NCBI GenBank assembly: GCA_027317185.1
Contig: DAHVFB010000012.1
Location: forward strand, 1 to 50,671
Direction: 5' to 3'
DNA length: 50,671 nucleotides
Source of the DNA: Deltaproteobacteria bacterium
GTDB taxonomy: Bacteria; Desulfobacterota; Binatia; Binatales; Binataceae
Shown here: piece by piece, positions 36,360-44,219 of the stretch
Layout of the letters: every line of letters begins with the position of its first letter
Numbering within the stretch: position 1 is the stretch's first letter
Made by a program: the position numbers and the translations under genes
Notes under the pieces: generated by a model
What the model saw: the letters and a program-made list of their open reading frames with translations, nothing else
What the model was told of the DNA's origin: nothing
Database searches by the model: none

Positions 36360-37207
36360 ACGGCCAGTCGCAGCAAGGTCCTGACTATGGTTTCGCCAAA
36401 AATTGAACCAAGGACGACCGCGATCAAGAGGCCCGGTACCAGTGTCCACGGAAGCCAGGCTTTGACTTCGGATGCTTCCGCCTCATCGCGGCGCGGCTCA
36501 AGCAGGCAGGCGATCCGTTCCTTGAGCACGGACTGTTCGCCGATCAGGGCCGCCAGTGGCGACACGATCGGCGGCTGCCGCAGCCGCGCCACGGCCATGA
36601 TCGCGGCGGCGAGGTCCGCACCCTCGATTCCGGCAATCCGCGCCTCTTCATCGCGCGCCAACTCGAGCGCGACCAGCCAGTGGCGAAATCGCTCCTGCGC
36701 CTGCGGCCATGGCCACTGCAAATCGGTCGCGAGCTGGGCCAGCCAGATACGCAAGGGATCGCGATGCCGTGCGTGGGCGCGCTCGTGTTCAAGCGCGGCG
36801 TCAATCTCAGCCTGATCGAGCGTTCTGGCCAGATGTGGCGAAAACAAAATCCACGGCTTGAGCAGGCCGACCGTCGCAGTTCCTGGATCGCCATCGTCGC
36901 GCAGCAACGACCATCCCGCGCGAATTGCAGTTCTGGCGAAGAGCAAGATGAACGGGAGGCTCGCAATCAGGATCGCCGAGGGTACCTTCTCAGGAACCGG
37001 GTCGGGCTCGACCAACGCCCATCCGCATAGCCACGCCGCCACGATCACTGCCGGAGCCAGCGGCAGCCAAAGCCGTCTCCAGCAAAGGCGTTCCATGGAG
37101 CGGGCGCTGCCAGGTCCGGCTGGTCCGCGATGCCACCATCCGCAGGCGAAAATTGCGATTCCACCGAAAAGGGCGATCAACATAGCCAGGCAAGACTCAC
37201 GTTCCAT
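36356..37207 (-). CDS. M56 (BlaR1/MecR1-like) membrane metallopeptidase without sensor domain
   Basis: A 283-residue protein with several transmembrane helices and a zinc peptidase motif HERAH (residues 141-145, in LEHERAHARHRDPL), the mark of family M56. In BlaR1/MecR1 this domain cleaves the partner repressor after a signal. Those proteins are about 590 residues and end in a penicillin-binding sensor. Here the protein stops after a final helix, so no outside sensor is present. The start at 37207 is preceded by GGAGGTCACCAG and overlaps the repressor gene by 11 nt. It probably cleaves the adjacent BlaI-like repressor to derepress the pump. Confidence 0.8.
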   Translation of the reverse strand: MERESCLAMLIALFGGIAIFACGWWHRGPAGPGSARSMERLCWRRLWLPLAPAVIVAAWLCGWALVEPDPVPEKVPSAILIASLPFILLFARTAIRAGWSLLRDDGDPGTATVGLLKPWILFSPHLARTLDQAEIDAALEHERAHARHRDPLRIWLAQLATDLQWPWPQAQERFRHWLVALELARDEEARIAGIEGADLAAAIMAVARLRQPPIVSPLAALIGEQSVLKERIACLLEPRRDEAEASEVKAWLPWTLVPGLLIAVVLGSIFGETIVRTLLRLAV

Positions 37208-37592
37208 CTGGTGACCTCCGCCGCGCGGCCACTGCCCGCTCAAGTTCGTCGAGGAGCGTCGGATCGATCGATTCGACCGCCTCGACCAGAGTGGCCACCG
37301 CGGTAAGCGGACGCGAGCCCAGCAGCCGGCTTAGCAGCGTGCGCGCTCGCGCCTGATCAAATATCCCTCGCGCCACCTTGGGACGAAATATAAAGGCGCG
37401 GCCTTTGCGCTCGCGGATCACCAGGCCTTTAACGTGCAGGCGATCGAGCACCTTGGCGGTGGTGGTGTAGGCCAGCCCCGCGGGCTCGCCTACATGGGTA
37501 TGGATTTCGCGCGCTGAGGCTAGGCCAAGTTCCCACAGACGGGTGAGCACCGCATATTCCAAGTCGCCGCCGGGGAGACGAAGCCGCCGCAT
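37197..37592 (-). CDS. BlaI/MecI/CopY-family transcriptional repressor
   Basis: A 131-residue winged-helix regulator. The pattern LEYAVLTRLWELGLASAREIHTHVG, TTTAKVLDRLHVKGLVIRERKGRAFIFRP is the BlaI/CopY DNA-binding domain. The C-terminal helices (SIDPTLLDELERAVAARRR) are the dimerisation region. An ATG at 37610 is in frame, but it falls inside the operator palindrome. The ATG at 37592 lies 6 nt after a good -10, so it fits a leaderless start and the homologous N-terminus. It precedes the M56 protease, its likely antagonist, and probably represses the RND genes downstream. Confidence 0.87.
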   Translation of the reverse strand: MRRLRLPGGDLEYAVLTRLWELGLASAREIHTHVGEPAGLAYTTTAKVLDRLHVKGLVIRERKGRAFIFRPKVARGIFDQARARTLLSRLLGSRPLTAVATLVEAVESIDPTLLDELERAVAARRRSPDGT

Positions 37593-37625
37593 CGGGACAA
37601 TGTACGACATACGTCGTAGATGATC
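37593..37625 (-). promoter_or_regulatory. Repressor promoter with a palindromic operator in the spacer; leaderless start
   Basis: On the minus strand TTGATC (37625-37620) and TACATT (37602-37597) are separated by exactly 17 nt. The spacer holds most of the perfect inverted repeat TACGAC-N4-GTCGTA (37603-37618). The ATG of the repressor gene at 37592 is 6 nt after the -10, where transcription should begin. A dimer bound to the palindrome would block RNA polymerase, so this looks like an autoregulated operator. Confidence 0.6.
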
Positions 37626-37703
37626 AACGTGTGTAGTTTCAGACCCGTGGCGAGCGCTTTAAAAAAAAAGTTGCGATCTTTACAGCTTCTGGAAGCCTCT
37701 GCG

Positions 37704-38468
37704 TTACCAGAGTCCGGGCAGATTTGCGACCGCGAGCACCACGCCGTATTGATAGCCCATCCCGCTCGCGTCTTTGCCCTTGAAGCGGCCGGTAAAATCG
37801 AACAGACCCATTTCCGGTATCAGGCTGACCTGCGGCGTCAAGCCGACTTTAAAACCCAGATCGGGTCCAACTGCATGCACATAGTTGGCGGAGGCGCCGC
37901 CGGGCGCGGTCGGAATCGCGGTGTAGACGTAGCGTAATTCGGTGATGAGCCACAGTCTTGGATTGATTCTATGGCTCGCTATCAGATCGACCCCCGGGCT
38001 CCAGGCCTCCCGGCTTTGGCCCTGGATATTCACGTACCCATAGGCTCCGCCTGCCAGCATCGCCACCTGCCATGAATCGCTCGGATCGGTCAGGCGATAT
38101 TTAATATCGGCTTCGCCACCCAGAGTTGCACCTGCGCTGGAAAAGGGAATTGCAACTTGCGTCAGCCGATAGCCTATATCGATCCGGTCGAAAAGCCCGA
38201 GCCGGATTCCCGCGTGCGCGAGAAACGGCGTGAAGCTGGTTTTTTTGGGATGGCCAACATCGGCGAACTGCCCGCCCGTTCCCGCGATGAATCCGACGTG
38301 GCCGGGCGCAAGCGTATCGGCGGTCGAAAAGCCGAGCAGCCAAAAGGCGTGGGTTGACGGTGCGAGCAGGGCAATCGCAAGCAGTATCAGGATCGAAATG
38401 GCGGCAACCTTCCATCCACGATTCGATGCGATGCCATGAGCAGATGAGCGCGTTCGAAAATGATTCAT
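37704..38468 (-). CDS. Outer-membrane beta-barrel protein, possibly a transporter
   Basis: About 254 residues. A signal peptide (hydrophobic core LILLAIALLAPSTHAFW) is followed by alternating beta-strand segments with many aromatic ends (GIRLGLFDRIDIGYRLTQV, LWLITELRYVYTAIP, GYQYGVVLAVANLPGLW). The terminal Trp suits insertion by the BAM complex. I do not recognise a specific family. ATGs at 38498 (4-nt overlap with the chrB stop), 38477 and 38468 are all possible. I use 38468 because AAGGTGAG sits about 9 nt before it. It lies between chrB and the repressor, so a role in metal handling is an inference from context. Confidence 0.6.
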   Translation of the reverse strand: MNHFRTRSSAHGIASNRGWKVAAISILILLAIALLAPSTHAFWLLGFSTADTLAPGHVGFIAGTGGQFADVGHPKKTSFTPFLAHAGIRLGLFDRIDIGYRLTQVAIPFSSAGATLGGEADIKYRLTDPSDSWQVAMLAGGAYGYVNIQGQSREAWSPGVDLIASHRINPRLWLITELRYVYTAIPTAPGGASANYVHAVGPDLGFKVGLTPQVSLIPEMGLFDFTGRFKGKDASGMGYQYGVVLAVANLPGLW

Positions 38469-38494
38469 GAAAAGCATCTCACCTTCGAGCCGGT

Positions 38495-39475
38495 TCATCG
38501 GCCCGGTCGTCGGAAGGCCTCGTAGAGGTCATCGAAAAGCGCGCCGCCGCGGACTAATCGAGTCTCATCGTCTTTTTGCGAAGCGCAAATTCCGTTGATT
38601 ACTTTTTGAATGCCGGAAGTTTCAGGACGCCCGAATTTGCTGTCCTTAAGATCGATGTCATGGACGATTTCGGCGATCGCGCGAAGGCCCGGATCGTTGA
38701 TATCCAATCGCCTAAGCAGAACCTCGAAAGTGCAGCGATCTCCTTCGTGGGTGAAGTCGGCCTCGAACATGTCGAAGCGCAGCTCTCCTTTTTCGGGACG
38801 ATAACCGCGGGCCGGCACGAACTTGAATTTAGCTTTCGGGTCGAAAAAGCGGCGGATCAGCCAGGCGCTCGCGAGGCGATCGATGTGGAGTCCCGTGCGC
38901 GTAACCCATGTGCGCCCGCGCAACTCACTGGCCGCGGACGCGATCTGTTCAATCTGCGCGCGGCCATCGGCTTTCAGCCGCAGGTCCAGATCGGCCAATA
39001 GACCTTCAGCCGTCTGGCGACCGAGCGCGTCAAAAAAATCGATCGCCACCGTCTCGTGCAGGCGGCGCCTGAGCCTCGCCACGTTGACATTCGCCTGAGT
39101 CCGGGAGATCGGGTCAGTGATCGCCTTGGGCAGAATGGTATTGGCGAGTTCCTTCGCTTCGTCGGCGATCGCTGCGTAATCGGCGTCGCGGGCCGCCTGG
39201 AACATAGCCTCAATCTGGTCGTCTGAGGGGCCTGCCAAAAATCCCGCTTCGCACACCGAAGCCTCGCCGCCGCCCTCGGTGATTTCCCTCGCCACCCATT
39301 GAAGATCCTCCTGCGCCTGATCGCTGCGGGGCAGGGCATACACCGAATTCTTAATCGCGATGGCGCCCAGCCGCTGGAGACGCCGCCAGATTTTCACCCT
39401 GAAATAGTCGGGCTTGGGTGGAATCTGATGGATCAACAGGAGCCATCGCACCTCACTACGGATGACCGTGGTCAT
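38495..39475 (-). CDS. chrB: ChrB-type chromate resistance/regulatory protein
   Basis: A 326-residue protein. The N-terminal RWLLLIHQIPPKPDYFRVKIWRRLQRLGAIAIKNSVYALP is the ChrB N-terminal domain. The C-terminal WVTRTGLHIDRLASAWLIRRFFDPKAKFKFV is the ChrB C-terminal domain. ChrB is a chromate-responsive regulator in characterised chr operons, where it accompanies the ChrA chromate pump. No chrA is in the window; the gene instead precedes the barrel protein and RND operon. The ATG at 39475 gives the homologous N-terminus. An in-frame extension to 39547 is unlikely. Confidence 0.82.
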   Translation of the reverse strand: MTTVIRSEVRWLLLIHQIPPKPDYFRVKIWRRLQRLGAIAIKNSVYALPRSDQAQEDLQWVAREITEGGGEASVCEAGFLAGPSDDQIEAMFQAARDADYAAIADEAKELANTILPKAITDPISRTQANVNVARLRRRLHETVAIDFFDALGRQTAEGLLADLDLRLKADGRAQIEQIASAASELRGRTWVTRTGLHIDRLASAWLIRRFFDPKAKFKFVPARGYRPEKGELRFDMFEADFTHEGDRCTFEVLLRRLDINDPGLRAIAEIVHDIDLKDSKFGRPETSGIQKVINGICASQKDDETRLVRGGALFDDLYEAFRRPGR

Positions 39476-39512
39476 GACAAAGCAGCGAACATACCTTCCA
39501 TTTTTCGCTGAC

Positions 39513-39526
39513 GATACGCCTGTATC
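39513..39526. promoter_or_regulatory. Inverted repeat upstream of chrB (candidate operator)
   Basis: GATAC-GCCT-GTATC is a perfect 5-bp inverted repeat 37 nt before the chrB ATG. A second palindrome, TTGCA-GT-TGCAA, is at 39536-39547, and a direct repeat CAGCGAACA occurs at 39483-39491 and 39552-39560. Clustered short repeats in this short upstream region suggest a regulator site, possibly for ChrB. No clear -10/-35 pair was found. Confidence 0.35.
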
Positions 39527-39547
39527 ATCCACATATTGCAGTTGCAA

Positions 39548-40034
39548 GCACCAGCGAACAGATCGACAAGTGTTCGCAGGCGAATCAATCGATATGCGGA
39601 TGCCGACTCAGACCGTCCCGGGGTTGTCAATTGCGCTCTCGATCTGCTGAACGCGTAAAGGCCTCTTGGCTGAGCGCCTCTCGCCAAGTCATTGACCATA
39701 AAAAACTACCGGTAAACAAAGAGAATCTAGGGAAATAGGCAAACTCACTAAAAAAATATCGAAAGCCGTTCGTACAAAACTGGGCGGGCTGTAAGCAAAT
39801 AAAAGAAAAATTACGAACAGGTAAAGTGTGAATAAGTGCTGAATGCCTTGAATCCTCAGGCTCATTTTTTTGCAAAAAAACTTAGTTCTGTGACAGAAAG
39901 AGCTTACTAAGAAAATAAATCAACGCTATTACCTGCACATTGAAGTTAGAACGTCATATTTTCGGCTATCGCGAAGCTTCGCCGGATCAGGGTATGCGGC
40001 TACATGACGCAAGTAAGCACCTACAGGTGAATTT
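39548..40034. other. AT-rich intergenic region before the sulfonate cluster
   Basis: 487 bases with much lower GC than the surroundings (about 39690-39950). It includes a perfect 16-bp palindrome TTTTTTTGCAAAAAAA (39865-39880). A short minus-strand frame here has no homology features and I do not call it. The region probably holds the promoter of comA, but I could not match one with confidence. Confidence 0.45.
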
Positions 40035-40850
40035 ATGTTGTTAACGGGACACCACCATCCGGTCGATTTTCTTAAAGCCATCGGCGTTCCTGAAATTCCG
40101 CCATCCAGCAGCGTATTCGATCCGGGGTATGATTCGATCACCTTGGAAGGGCACCTCCTCCAAAGCCACCACCTGATATCGATTCTTAAAATATCCATGG
40201 CGTGCTGGCTCGTGGCTGATGAAACCATCACGCGACAAAAGTTGCGTACCGCGCAGATTCAGAAGGTCCCGACCGTAACCGGTGGTGGCCCTTTCGAAAT
40301 CGCGGTGGCGCAAAACCAGTTGCCCGCCTACCTTGACCTTTGCGCTGATATTTCGGTGACACGGATAGAATGCGGCGAAGGGTTCACCGACATGCCGCTG
40401 CATGCGCGCGAAGTCATCGCCATGGCCAATCGAAGGGGGCTGGAAGTCCAATTTGAGATCGGGAAAAAGCACGGCGGCGCTTTCACGGCAGACACCGTGG
40501 AGGAACTGGTCGATCAGGGAAACCGCTGGCTCGACGGCGGGGCCGTTGAGATCGTGGTAGAAGCCCGGGAATCTGCGCAAGGCGTCGGTCTTTTCGACGA
40601 GCATGGACAGCTCAACACGTTATTCGCCGACCGTTTCGTCAAGGCTTATGGTTTTTCCCACGTAACATTTGAAGCTCCGAACAAGTCGAGCCAATTCGCT
40701 TTACTCGATCATTTCGGCCGCGACGTACATCTTTCGAACATCAGGCTGGAAGAACTGCTGCGCGTGGAAATTTATCGCCGCGGCCTTCACTCCGATGCAT
40801 TTCAGAAAAGCAATCTCAGGCCGTTACGACCGATACAGAAGGCAGCCTGA
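40035..40850 (+). CDS. comA: Phosphosulfolactate synthase (ComA family)
   Basis: A 271-residue TIM-barrel protein matching ComA, which adds sulfite to phosphoenolpyruvate to give phosphosulfolactate. Family segments: GGGPFEIAVAQNQLPAYLDLC, VTRIECGEGFTDMPLHAREVI, LEVQFEIGKKHG, VVEARESAQGVGLFDEHGQ, VTFEAPNKSSQFALL, VHLSNIRLEELLRVEIYRRGL. AGGTGA precedes the ATG. It opens a six-gene run with comB 1 nt later. The product is the first intermediate of coenzyme M synthesis in methanogens and of sulfolactate in Bacillus, so the end product here depends on the later genes. Confidence 0.9.
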   Translation: MLLTGHHHPVDFLKAIGVPEIPPSSSVFDPGYDSITLEGHLLQSHHLISILKISMACWLVADETITRQKLRTAQIQKVPTVTGGGPFEIAVAQNQLPAYLDLCADISVTRIECGEGFTDMPLHAREVIAMANRRGLEVQFEIGKKHGGAFTADTVEELVDQGNRWLDGGAVEIVVEARESAQGVGLFDEHGQLNTLFADRFVKAYGFSHVTFEAPNKSSQFALLDHFGRDVHLSNIRLEELLRVEIYRRGLHSDAFQKSNLRPLRPIQKAA

Positions 40851-40851
40851 G

Positions 40852-41607
40852 ATGGAAAGATCGGTTGTTATAGATTGTTTTCCTGAAAGTGCAGTGCGCT
40901 ATCGTCACGGCTACGCCGTAGTTGCCGTCGACGTCATCCGGGCAACCACAACCGCGATAACGGCCGCCGCTAGCGGACGACGTTGCTTTCCGGTACCCAC
41001 GATCGAAATGGCGTTCGGACTCGCCCAGGCCCTCGACCATCCATTACTGGCGGGTGAGCAGAAAGGCATCATGCCGATGGGTTTTGATCTGAATAACAGC
41101 CCCACCGAATTATTGGCGCGTAAGGACGTTCATCGTCCGGTGGTTTTACTTTCTTCCTCTGGAACCAGGCTCTGCTATGAAGCTTCGAAATGTCAGATGG
41201 CATTTCTCGCCTGTTTGCGAAATTACGTTTCTGCGGCACATTACCTTGCGCAAACATTTTCCAGAGTGGCGGTTATTGGAGCTGGCACCAGAGGCGAATT
41301 TCGCGAGGAAGATCAGATGTGCTGCGCCTGGCTGGCCGAGAATATGTTAACGATGGGCTACACTGCCGGGAATCGCTACACGCTGGAGGTTGTCAGGCGT
41401 TGGTCCGGCAAGCCTCCTCATGCGTGGTCTGAGAACAAGAGTGCGTCATATCTTAAAGCGAGTGGCCAGTCCGCTGATTTTGAGTTCGTGCTGAGCCATC
41501 AGTCTGATCTGACGGCGCAATTTGTGTTGCAGGATGGTGAGGTCATCATGACAGATGATCCTTCAGGTCTCAGTTGCCGCCGGGAAAACATGCGCTGTGA
41601 TGTCTGA
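40852..41607 (+). CDS. comB: 2-phosphosulfolactate phosphatase (ComB family)
   Basis: A 251-residue protein with the ComB signatures VDVIRATTTAITAAASG (residues 26-42), GFDLNNSPTELL (residues 77-88) and SSSGTRLCYEA. ComB dephosphorylates 2-phosphosulfolactate to sulfolactate with Mg2+. The start at 40852 follows the ComA stop by one base. The last bases overlap the next gene by 8 nt, so comA, comB and the ATP-grasp gene appear translationally coupled. The longer upstream frame is a shadow of comA. Confidence 0.88.
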   Translation: MERSVVIDCFPESAVRYRHGYAVVAVDVIRATTTAITAAASGRRCFPVPTIEMAFGLAQALDHPLLAGEQKGIMPMGFDLNNSPTELLARKDVHRPVVLLSSSGTRLCYEASKCQMAFLACLRNYVSAAHYLAQTFSRVAVIGAGTRGEFREEDQMCCAWLAENMLTMGYTAGNRYTLEVVRRWSGKPPHAWSENKSASYLKASGQSADFEFVLSHQSDLTAQFVLQDGEVIMTDDPSGLSCRRENMRCDV

Positions 41608-42898
41608 GGACTACTCCATTCCGGCCGTGGTTCTCGTCTGTCATCGGCAGGTGGGTATCGGCATCACGCGTAGCCTCGGACGTCTAGGTGTCCCCGTTTA
41701 TGGGGTCGATGCCGACCGGTTCTCGCCTGCGTTGTTTTCAAAATATTGCGCCGGAAAATTGTTGTGGGACCTGCATCGAGCTCCAGTAGAGCAATCGATC
41801 GACATGTTGCTGAAACTGGGCCGCAAGATTGGCCGCCGTTCAGTACTCATTCCGACCAGCGATGTTGCGACCATGTTCGTGGCTGAGCAGGCGCAGATAC
41901 TCCGTGAACACTTCATTTTCCCGGAGCGCGACGCCGGGCTCATATCCTCATTGTGCAGCAAGAAGGAGATGTTCCGCTTAGCCAGGAAGTGGAACGTTCA
42001 TACCCCCGAGACGGCCTTTCCTCAGAGCCGCGCAGACGTGCTGAAGTTTTTAGAGAGCGCGCGATTTCCGGTTCTCATAAAACCTATTTACAACCGTGCG
42101 CCTGCACCAGGCTTAAGGCCGTGGCGGATGATGCTGGTCCAGACGAAACAGGAACTGCTCGACATCCACGCGGCGATTGAAGATCCACTGACCCCTAACG
42201 TGATGCTTCAAGAATACATTCCCGGCGGCGACGAGATGACCTGGACGTTCAATGGGTACTTCGACAGTCAGAGTGAATGTACGCTGGCATTCACAGGCAG
42301 AAAATTGCGGAACTTTCCCCCTTACTTTGGCCAGGCGTCGCTTGCGATCTGCACCGGGAACGATCATGTCAAAAACGAAACCATCCGTTTTATGAAAGCT
42401 CTCGGATACACGGGGCCACTTGATATCGGTTACCGGTACGATGCGCGTGATGGCCGCTACAAGGTGAACGATATCAACCCCCGTATCGGAGCAATGTTCC
42501 GCCTGTTCGTCGGTCAAGCCGGGATGGATGTCGCTCGCGCGATTTATCGCGATCTGACGGGGAAGACAGTGGTTGCAGAGGTTAACCCGGAGGGCCGCAA
42601 ATGGATCGTCGAGGATGGCGATTTGTTTTCCGCCTTGCGCTACTACCGGGACGGGAACTTAACTGTTCGTGGGTGGATCGATTCGTTGCGCGGAGTTCAA
42701 GAAACGGCGTTTGCCGCCTCGGATGACATGTGGCCGCTCGTAGGTGCTTGCCTTATGGACGGCAGGAAAGCGGTGGCCGATGGGCTGGCGACTATACGCG
42801 CGAAATTCACCGTCAAATTTCCGGCGGCAACTATCCGCGAGGTCAACGAGCGTGCGACTGACACCGCAATCGCGAAGCGGCAGGCCTCGCAATCGTGA
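41600..42898 (+). CDS. ATP-grasp ligase in the sulfonate cluster
   Basis: A 432-residue ATP-grasp protein. It has an N-terminal pre-ATP-grasp domain (VVLVCHRQVGIGITRSLGRLGVPVYGVD), an ATP-binding Lys161 in FPVLIKPIYN, QEYIPGGDEMTW and the Mg-binding KVNDINPRIG (Asp291, Asn293). It most resembles carboxylate-amine ligase-type ATP-grasp proteins, which activate a carboxylate as an acyl phosphate and join it to an amine. Next to comAB the obvious acceptor acid is sulfolactate, which would give an amide; this is an inference. An alternative start at 41555 would overlap comB heavily. The gap to the next gene is 101 nt. Confidence 0.8.
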   Translation: MSEDYSIPAVVLVCHRQVGIGITRSLGRLGVPVYGVDADRFSPALFSKYCAGKLLWDLHRAPVEQSIDMLLKLGRKIGRRSVLIPTSDVATMFVAEQAQILREHFIFPERDAGLISSLCSKKEMFRLARKWNVHTPETAFPQSRADVLKFLESARFPVLIKPIYNRAPAPGLRPWRMMLVQTKQELLDIHAAIEDPLTPNVMLQEYIPGGDEMTWTFNGYFDSQSECTLAFTGRKLRNFPPYFGQASLAICTGNDHVKNETIRFMKALGYTGPLDIGYRYDARDGRYKVNDINPRIGAMFRLFVGQAGMDVARAIYRDLTGKTVVAEVNPEGRKWIVEDGDLFSALRYYRDGNLTVRGWIDSLRGVQETAFAASDDMWPLVGACLMDGRKAVADGLATIRAKFTVKFPAATIREVNERATDTAIAKRQASQS

Positions 42899-42999
42899 AA
42901 GAAAAATATTTCGACATAAAGAACAGGAATTGTTCTTGGGTTTGCTACGTGCTGCTGGCGGCCAATTGATAGTTAGGGAAACTGGAGCTGGGTCGGATT

Positions 43000-44160
43000 G
43001 TGAAGGTTAAAGCGGCCAGGATATACCTGGTATCTATCGGCAGTCTGCACCCAATCCTGCTCGAACTCATCACCGACGATAACGTAGTCGGCTTGGGCGA
43101 AGCGGCGATCGCGTATGGCTTGGGCGCGACTGCTGCCGCCGGGATGATTAAGGATCTGGTCGAGGCGATATTGCCGGGAAGGGACCCCTTCCGGATCGAA
43201 GAAACCTGGACGGATATGTACGATCACTCATTTTGGGCCAAGGGTGGCGGTCCGCTGGTATTCGCCGGAATCAGCGCCATCGAACAAGCCCTGTGGGACA
43301 TCAAGGGTAAAGCACTCAACGTTCCAATTTACGATCTTCTGGGCGGGAAGTTTCGCGATCAGGTTCCGGTCTATGCCAATGGCTGGTCCTACGAGTGCCT
43401 AACTGCAGATGACTATGCCCGCGCGGTTGCACGTCCTCTTCGTGAAGGCTATCGAGCGCTAAAATGTTATCCCTTGGCGACACCCAACCAGCGCGGCGGC
43501 ATCAGGCACGTTTCCCGACGTACGGTCGATCGTTCGTTCGCTAATCTCGCCTTCGAAAAGGTGCGCGCCCTGCGTGAGGCGGCTGGGCGGGAAATTGAAA
43601 TAATGGTCGATCTGAGCGGCGGATTGACTACGGACGAGACTATCCGGCTTTGTCACCGGCTCGAAGACTTGAACATTCTTTTTATCGAGGAGCCGGCAGA
43701 TCCATTCGATTTGGGAGCTCTAAAGAAAATTTCCGACCATGTGGAGATTCCGATCGCATTAGGCGAGCGGATATACACCCGCTACGGCTTCCGGCCAATT
43801 CTGGAAGCTCACGCGGCCGATATTCTGCAGCCCGATATCGGCAACACCGGCGGCATCATGGAGGCCAAAAAAATCGCCGCTTTTGCCGAAGCCTACAATG
43901 TCAGGATTCAGCCGCATATCTGCGGTAGCCCGGTGGCAACCGCGTTCGCGCTGCAACTTGACGCGTGCATCGCCAATTTTATGGTGCAGGAACTATATCC
44001 ATTTCGCTCGTCCGAGCTTTTTTCCCTGGTAGATCAGGCTCCTGAACTGCAGGTCAAGAATGGAACGCTGGATATTCCTAATCGGCCGGGGCTCGGCGTC
44101 AATCTTGTGCCAGAGCGCATAAGCCCTTTCCTTTGGGCAGAATGCGCACTGCAACAATGA
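43000..44160 (+). CDS. Enolase-superfamily enzyme (mandelate racemase/galactonate dehydratase-like)
   Basis: A 386-residue (beta/alpha)8-barrel enzyme. Metal ligands Asp204 (MVDLSGG), Glu230 (FIEEPAD) and Glu256 (ALGERIY) are present. So are Lys155 (ALKCYPL), the His306/Asp279 dyad and the capping domain segment WDIKGKALNVPIYDLLGGKF. These enzymes remove the alpha-proton of a hydroxy acid to racemise, dehydrate or cycloisomerise it. The motif set is closest to acid-sugar dehydratases, but sulfolactate is also an alpha-hydroxy acid. The start is GTG at 43000. The 101-nt gap upstream holds a hairpin AAGAAC-N7-GTTCTT (42919-42937). Confidence 0.85.
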   Translation: MKVKAARIYLVSIGSLHPILLELITDDNVVGLGEAAIAYGLGATAAAGMIKDLVEAILPGRDPFRIEETWTDMYDHSFWAKGGGPLVFAGISAIEQALWDIKGKALNVPIYDLLGGKFRDQVPVYANGWSYECLTADDYARAVARPLREGYRALKCYPLATPNQRGGIRHVSRRTVDRSFANLAFEKVRALREAAGREIEIMVDLSGGLTTDETIRLCHRLEDLNILFIEEPADPFDLGALKKISDHVEIPIALGERIYTRYGFRPILEAHAADILQPDIGNTGGIMEAKKIAAFAEAYNVRIQPHICGSPVATAFALQLDACIANFMVQELYPFRSSELFSLVDQAPELQVKNGTLDIPNRPGLGVNLVPERISPFLWAECALQQ

Positions 44161-44219
44161 TTACAAACCAGCGACAACGTGGCTGACACAAGCGTTCGTG
44201 ATGGCTTCGGGAGTAGCTA

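Noticed and set aside
37661-37696. Terminator between the barrel gene and the repressor gene
   Set aside because: The small hairpin (CTTCTGGAAG-type) has almost no loop and the poly-T run begins too far away.
39627-39875. 82-residue minus-strand frame in the AT-rich intergenic region
   Set aside because: No ribosome site, no motif, Phe/Ser-rich composition typical of chance frames in AT-rich DNA.
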